DNA from: Apostichopus japonicus
Taxonomy: Eukaryota > Echinodermata > Holothuroidea > Aspidochirotida > Stichopodidae
Assembly: GCF_037975245.1 (NCBI RefSeq)
Contig: NC_092576.1
Coordinates: 11,957,111-12,021,110 of the forward strand
DNA: 64,000 nucleotides
Direction of reading: 5' to 3'
Under the pieces are notes generated by a model, which worked only from the letters and a program-made list of their open reading frames with translations, had not been told where the DNA came from and made no database searches. Below, one piece after another: positions 13,617 to 24,591 of this stretch. How positions within the stretch are numbered: position 1 is the stretch's first letter; each line of letters starts with the position of its first letter. The position numbers and the translations under genes were made by a program.

Positions 13617-15251
13617 AGAGCCTTATAACTGATCAAATATGGTTCAAATAAGACACTTCTCAAAATTCAGTTTGGACGCATATTTCGGATTCCCGTAGCT
13701 TATAAGTTGCTTTTCTTGAAGTTTCAAATGGCATTGTTTGGAATTTTATGCCCTTAAAATATTCAAATCAAGTTCGAAATTTGGTCATAATAAATAGTCC
13801 ATTTTTGCAACAATGGGACGGATTATGAGATTATTATTGACTGGCAGGTAATCAGACGGGCGTCAGCGATCCCACGCATGATTTTGGAAAGAAATAAAAA
13901 AGTCACGATTTTGGCCAAAATTGAGGAAAATCATAAGGGTTTAGCCTTACAAAATGATCAAATTTGGCCCAAAAATGACACTTCTCAAATTTCAGTTTGG
14001 ACGCATATTTCGGATTCCCGTAGCTTATAAGCTGCTTTTCTTGAAGTTTAAAGTCACATTGTACGGCATTTACGCCCTCTAAATATTCAAAACATGTTCG
14101 AAATTTCGTAATAATAAATAGTCCATTTTTGCAACAATGGGACGGATTATGGGATTTTTATTGACTGGCAGGTAATCAGACGGGCGCCAGCGATCCCACA
14201 CATGAGTTTGGAAAGAAATAAAAAAGTCACTATTTTGGGCAAAATTGAGAAAAATCATAAGAGTTTAGCCTTACAAAATGATCAAATTTGACCCAAAAAT
14301 GACACTTCTCAAATTTCAGTTTGGACGCATATTTCGGATTCCCGTAGCTTATAAGTTGCTTTTTTTTGAAGTTTAAAGTCACATTGTACGGCATTTACGC
14401 CCTCTTAATATTCAAATCAAGTTTGAAATTTTAACATAATAAATAGTCCATTTTTGCAACAATGGGACGGATTATGAGATTATTATTGACTGGCAGGTAA
14501 TCAGACGGGCGCCAGCGATCCCACGCATGATTTTGGAAAGAAATAAAAAAGTCACGATTTTGGCCAAAATTGAGGAAAATCATAAGGGTTTAGCCTTACA
14601 AAATGATCAAATTTGGCCCAAAAATGACACTTCTCAAATTTCAGTTTGGACGCATATTTCGGATTCCCGTAGCATATAAGCTGCCTTTCTTGAAGTTTAA
14701 AGTGGCATTGTACGGCATTTACGCCCTCTTAATATTCAAAACATGTTCGAAATTTCGTAATAATAAATAGTCCATTTTTGCAACAATGGGACGGATTATG
14801 GGATTATTATTGACTGGCAGGTAATCAGACGGGCGCCAGCGATCCCACGCATGAGTTTGGAAAGAAATAAAAAAGTCACGATTTTGGCCAAAATTGAAAA
14901 AAATCATAAGGGTTTAGCCTTACAAAATGATCAAATTTGGCCCCAAAATGACACTTCTCAAATTTCAGTTGGGACGCATATTTCGGATTCCCGTAGCTTA
15001 TAAGCTGCTTTTCTTGAAGTTTAAAGTGGCATTGTACGGCATTTACGCCTTCTTAATATTCAAAACATGTTCGAAATTTCGTAATAATAAATAGTACATT
15101 TTTGCAGCAATGGGACGGATAAAGAGAATATTATTGACTGGCAGGTAATTAAAAGGGCGCCAACGATCCCACGCATGTGTTTGGAAAGAAATAATAAAGA
15201 TAACGATTTTTGACAAATTTGAGACAAAACAAAAGAATGCTCTCGTTTGAT

Positions 15252-15690
15252 GTGAGGGGATGTGAGGGGATGTGAGGGGATGTGAGGGGATGTGAGGGGA
15301 TGTGAGGGGATGTGAGGGGATGTGAGGGGATGTGAGGGGATGTGAGGGGATGTGAGGGGATGTGAGGGGATGTGAGGGGATGTGAGGGGATGTGAGGGGA
15401 TGTGAGGGGATGTGAGGGGATGTGAGGGGATGTGAGGGGATGTGAGGGGATGTGAGGGGATGTGAGGGGATGTGAGGGGATGTGAGGGGATGTGAGGGGA
15501 TGTGAGGGGATGTGAGGGGATGTGAGGGGATGTGAGGGGATGTGAGGGGATGTGAGGGGATGTGAGGGGATGTGAGGGGATGTGAGGGGATGTGAGGGGA
15601 TGTGAGGGGATGTGAGGGGATGTGAGGGGATGTGAGGGGATGTGAGGGGATGTGAGGTGATGTGAGGGGATGTGAGGGGATGTGAGGGGA
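15252..15690 (+). repeat. Minisatellite array 7, 10-mer only
   Basis: About 44 GTGAGGGGAT units, with one GTGAGGTGAT unit near 15,655. The right flank has lost bases (GAGACCCTATAAC instead of GAGAGCCTTATAAC). Confidence 0.96.
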
Positions 15691-16674
15691 GACCCTATAA
15701 CTGATCAAATATGGTTCAAATAAGACACTTCTCAAAATTCAGTTTGGACGCATATTTCGGATTCCCGTAGCTTATAAGTTGCTTTTCTTGAAGTTTCAAA
15801 TGGCATTGTTTGGAATTTTATGCCCTTAAAATATTCAAATCAAGTTCGAAATTTGGTCATAATAAATAGTCCATTTTTGCAACAATGGGACGGATTATGA
15901 GATTATTATTGACTGGCAGGTAATCAGACGGGCGCCAGCGATCCCACGCATGATTTTGGAAAGAAATAAAAAAGTCACGATTTTGGCCAAAATTGAGGAA
16001 AATCATAAGGGTTTAGCCTTACAAAATGATCAAATTTGGCCCAAAAATGACACTTCTCAAATTTCAGTTTGGACGCATATTTCGGATTCCCGTAGCATAT
16101 AAGCTGCCTTTCTTGAAGTTTAAAGTGGCATTGTACGGCATTTACGCCCTCTTAATATTCAAAACATGTTCGAAATTTCGTAATAATAAATAGTCCATTT
16201 TTGCAACAATGGGACGGATTATGGGATTATTATTGACTGGCAGGTAATCAGACGGGCGCCAGCGATCCCACGCATGAGTTTGGAAAGAAATAAAAAAGTC
16301 ACGATTTTGGCCAAAATTGAAAAAAATCATAAGGGTTTAGCCTTACAAAATGATCAAATTTGGCCCCAAAATGACACTTCTCAAATTTCAGTTTGGACGC
16401 ATATTTCGGATTCCCGTAGCTTATAAGCTGCTTTTCTTGAAGTTTAAAGTGGCATTGTACGGCATTTACGCCTTCTTAATATTCAAAACATGTTCGAAAT
16501 TTCGTAATAATAAATAGTACATTTTTGCAGCAATGGGACGGATAAAGAGAATATTATTGACTGGCAGGTAATTAAAAGGGCGCCAACGATCCCACGCATG
16601 TGTTTGGAAAGAAATAATAAAGATAACGATTTTTGACAAATTTGAGACAAAACAAAAGAATGCTCTCGTTTGAT

Positions 16675-17292
16675 GTGAGTTGATGTGAGTTGATGTGAGT
16701 TGATGTGAGGGGATGTGAGGGGATGTGAGGGGATGTGAGGGGATGTGAGGGGATGTGAGGGGATGTGAGGGGATGTGAGTTGATGTGAGTTGATGTGAGT
16801 TGATGTGAGTTGATGTGAGGGGATGTGAGGGGATGTGAGGGGATGTGAGGGGATGTGAGGGGATGTGAGGGGATGTGAGGGGATGTGAGGGGATGTGAGG
16901 GGATGTGAGGGGATGTGAGGGGATGTGAGGGGATGTGAGGGGATGTGAGGGGATGTGAGGGGATGTGAGGGGATGTGAGGGGATGTGAGGGGATGTGAGG
17001 GGATGTGAGGGGATGTGAGGGGATGTGAGGGGATGTGAGGGGATGTGAGGGGATGTGAGGGGATGTGAGGGGATGTGAGGGGATGTGAGGGGATGTGAGG
17101 GGATGTGAGGGGATGTGAGGGGATGTGAGGGGATGTGAGGGGATGTGAGGGGATGTGAGGGGATGTGAGGGGATGTGAGGGGATGTGAGGGGATGTGAGG
17201 GGATGTGAGGGGATGTGAGGGGATGTGAGGGGATGTGAGGGGATGTGAGGGGATGTGAGGGGATGTGAGGGGATGTGAGGGGATGTGAGGGG
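16675..17292 (+). repeat. Minisatellite array 8 with GTGAGTTGAT variants
   Basis: The left edge has three GTGAGTTGAT units, then seven GTGAGGGGAT, then four more GTGAGTTGAT, then a uniform GTGAGGGGAT run. The TT variants break the GGGG run, so this edge cannot form the same G-rich structure as the rest. Confidence 0.96.
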
Positions 17293-18382
17293 AGAGCCTT
17301 ATAACTGATCAAATATGGTTCAAATAAGACACTTCTCAAAATTCAGTTTGGACGCATATTTCGGATTCCCGTAGCTTATAAGTTGCTTTTCTTGAAGTTT
17401 CAAATCGCATTGTTTGGAATTTTATGCCCTTAAAATATTCAAATCAAGTTCGAAGTTTGGTCATAATAAATAGTCCATTTTTGCAACAATGGGACGGATT
17501 ATGGGATTATTATTGACTGGCAGGTAATCAGACGGGCGTCAGCGATCCCACGCATGATTTTGGAAAGAAATAAAAAAGTCACGATTTTGGCCAAAATTGA
17601 GAAAAATCATAAGAGTTTAGCCTTACAAAATGATCAAATTTGACCCAAAAATGACACTTCTCAAATTTCAGTTTGGACGCATATTTCGGATTCCCGTAGC
17701 TTATAAGTTGCTTTTCTTGAAGTTTAAAGTCACATTGTACGGCATTTACGCCCTCTTAATATTCAAATCAAGTTTGAAATTTTAACATAATAAATAGTCC
17801 ATTTTTGCAACAATGGGACGGATTATGGGATTATTATTGACTGGCAGGTAATCAGACGGGCGCCAGCGATCCCACGCATGAGTTTGGAAAGAAATAAAAA
17901 AGTCACGATTTTGGCCAAAATTGAAAAAAATCATAAGGGTGTAGCCTTACAAAATGATCAAATTTGACCCCAAAATGACACTTCTCAAATTTCAGAAATA
18001 AAAAAGTCACGATTTTGGCCAAAATTGAGAAAAGTCATAAGGGTTTAGCCTTACAAAATGATCAAATTTGGCCTCAAAATGACACTTCTCAAATTTCAGT
18101 TTGGACGCATATTTCGGATTCCCGTAGCTTATAAGCTGCTTTTCTTGAAGTTTAAAGTGGCATTGTACGGCATTTACGCCTTCTTAATATTCAAAACATG
18201 TTCGAAATTTCGTAATAATAAATAGTCCATTTTTGCAGCAATGGGACGGATAAAGAGAATATTATTGACTGGCAGGTAATTAAAAGGGCGCCAACGATCC
18301 CACGCATGTGTTTGGAAAGAAATAATAAAAATAACGATTTTTGACAAATTTGAGACAAAACAAAAGATTGCTCTCTTTTGAT

Positions 18383-18750
18383 GTGAGGGGATGTGAGGGG
18401 ATGTGAGGGGATGTGAGGGGATGTGAGGGGATGTGAGGGGATGTGAGGGGATGTGAGGGGATGTGAGGGGATGTGAGGGGATGTGAGGGGATGTGAGGGG
18501 ATGTGAGGGGATGTGAGGGGATGTGAGGGGATGTGAGGGGATGTGAGGGGATGTGAGGGGATGTGAGGGGATGTGAGGGGATGTGAGGGGATGTGAGGGG
18601 ATGTGAGGGGATGTGAGGGGATGTGAGGGGATGTGAGGGGATGTGAGGGGATGTGAGGGGATGTGAGGGGATGTGAGGGGATGTGAGGGGATGTGAGGGG
18701 ATGTGAGGGGATGTGAGGGGATGTGAGGGGATGTGAGGGGATGTGAGGGG
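18383..18750 (+). repeat. Minisatellite array 9, 10-mer only
   Basis: About 37 uniform GTGAGGGGAT units. The left flank is AAAGATTGCTCTCTTTTGAT, shared with array 10. Confidence 0.96.
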
Positions 18751-20164
18751 AGAGCCTTATAACTGATCAAATATGGTTCAAATAAGACACTTCTCAAAAT
18801 TCAGTTTGGACGCATATTTCGGATTCCCGTAGCTTATAAGTTGCTTTTCTTGAAGTTTCAAATCGCATTGTTTGGAATTTTATGCCCTTAAAATATTCAA
18901 ATCAAGTTCGAAGTTTGGTCATAATAAATAGTCCATTTTTGCAACAATGGGACGGATTATGAGATTATTATTGACTGGCAGGTAATCAGACGGGCGTCAG
19001 CGATCCCACGCATGATTTTGGAAAGAAATAAAAAAGTCACGATTTTCGCCAAAATTGAGGAAAATCATGAGGGTTTAGCCTTACAAAATGATCAAATTTG
19101 GCCCCAAAATGACACTTCTCAAATTTCAGTTTGGACGCATATTTCGGATTCCCGTAGCTTATAAGCTGCTTTTCTTGAATTTTAAAGTCACATTGTACGG
19201 CATTTACGCCCTCTAAATATTCAAAACATGTTCGAAATTTCGTAATAATAAATAGTCCATTTTTGCAACAATGGGACGGATTATGGGATTTTTATTGACT
19301 GGCAGGTAATCAGACGGGCGCCAGCGATCCCACGCATGAGTTTGGAAAGAAATAAAAAAGTCACTATTTTGGCCAAAATTGAGAAAAATCATAAGAGTTT
19401 AGCCTTACAAAATGATCAAATTTGACCCAAAAATGACACTTCTCAAATTTCAGTTTGGACGCATATTTCGGATTCCCGTAGCTTATAAGTTGCTTTTCTT
19501 GAAGTTTAAAGTCACATTGTACGGCATTTACGCCCTCTTAATATTCAAATCAAGTTTGAAATTTTAACATAATAAATAGTCCATTTTTGCAACAATGGGA
19601 CGGATTATGGGATTATTATTGACTGGCAGGTAATCAGACGGGCGCCAGCGACCCCACGCATGAGTTTGGAAAGAAATAAAAAAGTCACGATTTTGGCCAA
19701 AATTGAAAAAAATCATAAGGGTGTAGCCTTACAAAATGATCAAATTTGACCCCAAAATGACACTTCTCAAATTTCAGAAATAAAAAAGTCACGATTTTGG
19801 CCAAAATTGAGAAAAGTCATAAGGGTTTAGCCTTACAAAATGATCAAATTTGGCCTCAAAATGACACTTCTCAAATTTCAGTTTGGACGCATATTTCGGA
19901 TTCCCGTAGCTTATAAGCTGCTTTTCTTGAAGTTTAAAGTGGCATTGTACGGCATTTACGCCTTCTTAATATTCAAAACATGTTCGAAATTTCGTAATAA
20001 TAAATAGTCCATTTTTGCAGCAATGGGACGGATAAAGAGAATATTATTGACTGGCAGGTAATTAAAAGGGCGCCAACGATCCCACGCATGTGTTTGGAAA
20101 GAAATAATAAAAATAACGATTTTTGACAAATTTGAGACAAAACAAAAGATTGCTCTCTTTTGAT

Positions 20165-20732
20165 GTGAGGGGATGTGAGGGGATGTGAGGGGATGTGAGG
20201 GGATGTGAGGGGATGTGAGGGGATGTGAGGGGATGTGAGGGGATGTGAGGGGATGTGAGGGGATGTGAGGGGATGTGAGGGGATGTGAGGGGATGTGAGG
20301 GGATGTGAGGGGATGTGAGGGGATGTGAGGGGATGTGAGGGGATGTGAGGGGATGTGAGGGGATGTGAGGGGATGTGAGGGGATGTGAGGGGATGTGAGG
20401 GGATGTGAGGGGATGTGAGGGGATGTGAGGGGATGTGAGGGGATGTGAGGGGATGTGAGGGGATGTGAGGGGATGTGAGGGGATGTGAGGGGATGTGAGG
20501 GGATGTGAGGGGATGTGAGGGGATGTGAGGGGATGTGAGGGGATGTGAGGGGATGTGAGGGGATGTGAGGGGATGTGAGGGGATGTGAGGGGATGTGAGG
20601 GGATGTGAGGGGATGTGAGGGGATGTGAGGGGATGTGAGGGGATGTGAGGGGATGTGAGGGGATGTGAGGGGATGTGAGGGGATGTGAGGGGATGTGAGG
20701 GGATGTGAGGGGATGTGAGGGGATGTGAGGGG
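20165..20732 (+). repeat. Minisatellite array 10, 10-mer only, last array of the block
   Basis: About 57 uniform GTGAGGGGAT units. It is the rightmost array; the monomers beyond it contain none and become progressively divergent. Confidence 0.96.
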
Positions 20733-22740
20733 AGAGCCTTACAGCTGATCAAATTTGGTTCAAATATGACACTTCTCAAAATTCAGTTTGGACGCATATT
20801 TCGGATTCCCGTAGCTTACAAGTGGCTTTTCTGGAAGTTTAAAGTCACATTGTACGGCATTTACGCCCTCTTAATATTCAAATCAAGTTTGAAATTTTAA
20901 CATAATAAATAGTCCATTTTTGCAACAATGGGACGGATTATGGGATTATTATTGACTGGCAGGTTATCAGACGGGCGCCAGCGATCCCACGCATGAGTTT
21001 GGAAAGAAATAAAAAAAGTCACGATTTTGGCCAAAATTGAGAAAAATCATAAGGGTTTAGCCTTACAAAATGATCATATTTGGCCCCAAAATGACACTTC
21101 TCAAATTTCAGTTTGGACGCATATTTCGGATTCCCGTAGCTTATAAGCTGCTTTTCTTGAAGTTTAAAATGGCATTGTACGGCATTTACGCCCTCTAAAT
21201 ATTCAAAACATGTTCGAAATTTCGTAATAATAAATAGTCCATTTTTGCAACAATGGGACGGATTATGGGATTATTATTGACTGGCAGGTAATCAGACGGG
21301 CGCCAGCGATCCCACGCATGAGTTTGGAAAGAAATAAAAAAGTCACGATTTTGGCCAAAATTGAGAAAAATCATAAGGGTTTAGCCTTACAAAATGATCA
21401 AATTTGGCCCCAAAATGACACTTCTCAAATTTCAGTTTGGACGCATATTTCGGATTCCCGTAGCTTATAAGCTGCTTTTCTTGAAGTTTAAAGTGGCATT
21501 GTACGGCATTTACGCCTTCTTAATATTCAAAACATGTTCGAAATTTCGTAATAATAAATAGTCCATTTTTGCAACAATGGGACGGATAAAGAGATTATTA
21601 TTGACTGGCAGGTAATCAGACGGGCGCCAACGATCCCACGCATGATTTTGGAAAGAAATAATAAAGATAACGATTTTTGACAAATTTGAGACAAATCATA
21701 AGGGTTTAGCCTTACAAAATGATCAAATTTGGCCCAAACATGACACTTCTCAAATTTCAGTTGCGACGCACATTCCGGATATCCGTACCTTATAAGCTCC
21801 TTTTCATGATGTTTAAAGTGGCATTGTTCGGCATTTACGCCCTCTTAATATTCAAATCATGTTCGAAATTTCGTAATAATAAATGGTCTATTTTTGCAAC
21901 AATGGGACGGATCATGGGATTATTATTGACTGGCAGGTAATCAGACGGGCGCCAACGATCCCACGCATGAGTTTGGACAGAAATAAAAGTCACGATTTTG
22001 GCCAAAATTGAGAAAAATCATAAGGGTTTAGCCTTACAAAATGATCAAATTTGGCCCAAAAATGACACTTCTCAAATTTCAGTTGGGACGCACATTTCGG
22101 ATTCCTGTAGCTTATAAGCTGCTTTTCTTGCAGTTTAAAGTGGCATTGCATGGTATTTACACCATATATACTCAAATCATGTTTGTAACTTCGTCATAAT
22201 AATGGTCCATTTTTGCAACAAAGGGACGGATTATGAGATTATTATTGACTGACAGGTAATCAGAAGGGCGCCTTCGATCACACGCATGATTTTGGAAAGA
22301 AATAAAAAAGATAACGATATTTGCCAAAATTGAGAAAAATCATACCACATGATCAAATTTCGTCCAAAAATGACACTTCTCGAATTTCAGCTGCGACGCA
22401 CATTTCAGATTCCCGCAGCTTATTAGCTGTTTTTCTTGAAGTTTAAAGTGGCATTGTATGGTATTTAACGCCCTCTTAATATTCAAATCAGTATCGAAAC
22501 TTCGTCATAAAATTTGTTTACTTTTCACAATAGGGACGGATTATGAGATTGTTATTGACTGGTAGGAAAACAGAAGAGCGCCACAGATCACACGCATGAG
22601 TTTCGAATGCAAGAAATAAGTTACAATTTTGGAAACAAATTGAAAAATCATAAATAAACCTTACAAAATAATTTACCAAAGTGTACAATTTTTCAAGTTT
22701 CCTTTTTGCATTCCTAGAGCTCATTTACCTAACCATTCAA
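20733..22740. repeat. Decaying edge of the satellite
   Basis: Six or so monomers without minisatellite. Those to 21,700 are near consensus; those at 21,700-22,500 accumulate changes, such as GCGACGCACATTCCGGATATCC in place of the usual GGACGC motif; the last one (22,500-22,740) is only just recognisable. Divergence that increases towards the border is expected when homogenisation acts on the array interior. Confidence 0.9.
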
Positions 22741-24300
22741 TAACTATCTGTTAATCCGTCCCCATTTTGAGAAAGGAGGTAACTTTATGACATGATCATT
22801 TTTAGTAAGGCCATATGATTTTTTCAAATTTTATCTGCAATCGTGACGGTTTTATTTCTTACCAAAATCGTGCGTAAGGCGCCTATTCTGTGAAGGGATG
22901 GCAGGAGCTACTTCTCCCAAAAAATAATCATTCTGAACATTTGGGCCGGTGGGGATACAACTATTTGGGGGACCTAGCCCCTCACCAACACCTCCCCCCC
23001 CCCCATTGACTAGGCCACTGATCCTTCTTTTGTTTCATGTCACCAGTTTTGAGGCCTAGGCATGAACACAAACACACGCATACACACATGGCCATACACA
23101 TTGAACAGACTGTTTACCTCTGGCAAGGTACCAAAAATAAGAAGGAGAAATATTAAAATGTATAACACTATTACTTTCTTCTTTCTAATGAATATATTTT
23201 ATATTTGCATGACACCAACAGGCATCCATATTTATTGAATAATTCTAACTTCTTTAGCACTTGAATGGATTGTAGAAAAATTAGTCAAAATGGAAAGAAA
23301 AGATATTGATAAAATCAGCTGCTGTGATTAAGTTTTAAAAAAAAAATCATAAATATTATGTAGATTATTAAAGAACAGGCAATCAATGATATACTTATAT
23401 CGTTGCCCTTTTGCACTCTCTCCATTTTTTATCTTTTGTTTTTATTGCAACACTTTTTATCTCCCATCTCACACCCTCCCCACACCCCTCCAAATTGATG
23501 GTACAAGATTTTGAGACAAATTTCTCTTTTCCGTTTTTGAATACAATATACAAATGAATCAGAGATCTCCATGAATTAACCAAGGTTAAAAGTGGTTTCT
23601 ATATTTATCACTTTGTAAAGTATATCAACGTTTCTTAATCTTGATTATCAAAACACAACCTAAACCGATATTTTCACAGCTTACTGCCTCTTACACAGAA
23701 TGAAACAGCTAAGCAAAAAAAGTCAAACAATTCATCTTTATTTCACTGTTTTAAATTCTTGTGAAAGACTTAATTACGACATATGTTTTCCTCTCTTTCA
23801 CTTTTGGTTAGTACCATTATGTTCATAGTGGTCACGTAAGTTGGCTTTAAATCAAAACCGAAAATGGAAATATATCTGTAACGAAAATAACTGATTGCAC
23901 GGCATCTGACCATATAAGGAACACGCATATTTTTTTTATGTCTTCTGAAATAAAGTTCTCATCCGACTACTCCAAAATGTATATTACCTGCCAACCTTAC
24001 GCATTACAAGTAGAACCCCTGTAACAATTCTCACACAGTACAGGTAGGACCCTTGCAATGTCATTTGTGAATTAAACAGGTCACACATCTGGAGTCTATG
24101 CAGGCTAAGTTCTTCAATACCGCCCTCATTCCCTTGAGGGGAAACGTTTTCATGATACTGTAGTTTTTAGTTTTATCTAAGTTCTACACTAGCGCCCTCA
24201 TTCTTTTTGGGAGACATTTTCATGATACTGTAGTTTTTAGTTTTATCTATGTTCTACAATAGCCCCCTCATTACTTTTTGGGAGACATTTTCATGATACT
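22741..24300. other. Unique AT-rich spacer between satellite and TYSND1
   Basis: No gene was recognised. It contains a C-rich run near 22,990-23,005 with a CCACTG end resembling a decayed transposon terminus. Near 24,119-24,315 three tandem ~65-bp units share CATTTTCATGATACTGTAG and TTTTTAGTTTTAT (the first unit is the most divergent). These may lie at the end of, or just beyond, the TYSND1 3' untranslated region. Confidence 0.6.
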
Positions 24301-24306
24301 GTAGTT

Positions 24307-24312
24307 TTTATT
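24307..24312 (-). terminator. Candidate polyadenylation signal for TYSND1
   Basis: AATAAA on the minus strand about 170 bases after the TGA stop at 24,482. It is the first good match downstream. Position and sequence fit, but the hexamer is common in AT-rich DNA. Confidence 0.45.
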
Positions 24313-24481
24313 ATTTTTCTCTTTTGCTTTTAATACCCAGTATTACCAAATCTAGAAAATCTCATTTACTTTTCTAATACTTCAAAATATATCACTTTTA
24401 CTAACAATTTAGTTCTCTGTATAATATTTCAGTATTTCTAATCAACTTAAGTATTGTTTCTTGCTTCTTTTCGATATTTTT

Positions 24482-24591
24482 TCAAAGTTTACTTTTCTCC
24501 GGCAGCACTCCAGTCCTTGAAGAATTTTGTAACTTCCACAGAGCCTCCAGTTCCTTGTTGTGTACGTTAAGAGCGTCCAGGTGTTCTAAAT
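24482..24591 (-). CDS. TYSND1: TYSND1 exon 9 (C terminus with SKL peroxisome signal)
   Basis: Only 110 bases, too short to show as an ORF of its own. After the acceptor TTTTTGCCCTACCAG it encodes DLEHLDALNVHNKELEALW, KLQNSSRTGVLPEKSKL, then TGA. The residues resemble the LREL...VVWRLQ tail of vertebrate TYSND1, and the terminal SKL is a perfect PTS1 import signal. Confidence 0.92.

Larger units (their letters stand above)
1..22740. repeat. Satellite block of ~324-bp monomers with higher-order organisation
   Basis: The block is built from a monomer of about 324 bp; copies start at 1, 325, 751, 2202, 2526, 2851, 3175 and so on. A typical monomer opens with ACTTCTCAAATTTCAG and includes TTCGGATTCCCGTAGC, ATGGGACGGATTATG and GGGCGCCAGCGATCCCACGC. 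Some monomers carry GTGAGGGGAT arrays near the segment that normally reads TTGAGAAAAATCATAAGGG. Near-identical multi-monomer blocks start at 1, 2851, 7615 and 10,502, each with the same TTGCTTTTTTTGAAG variant. A 103-bp truncated monomer recurs at 648, 3498, 8262 and later. Divergence rises after 20,733 and is strong past 21,700. I see no gene in this block; its frames are repeats of a repeat. The left end continues beyond the window. Confidence 0.97.

Noticed and set aside
948-20779. Long minus-strand ORFs encoding SPHIPSHPLT / THPLTHIPSH repeats
   Set aside because: They are translations of the GTGAGGGGAT and GTGTGTGAGGGGAT arrays, which lack stop codons in every minus-strand frame. Ends are set by satellite flanks and vary with array length. 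There is no splice or codon evidence.
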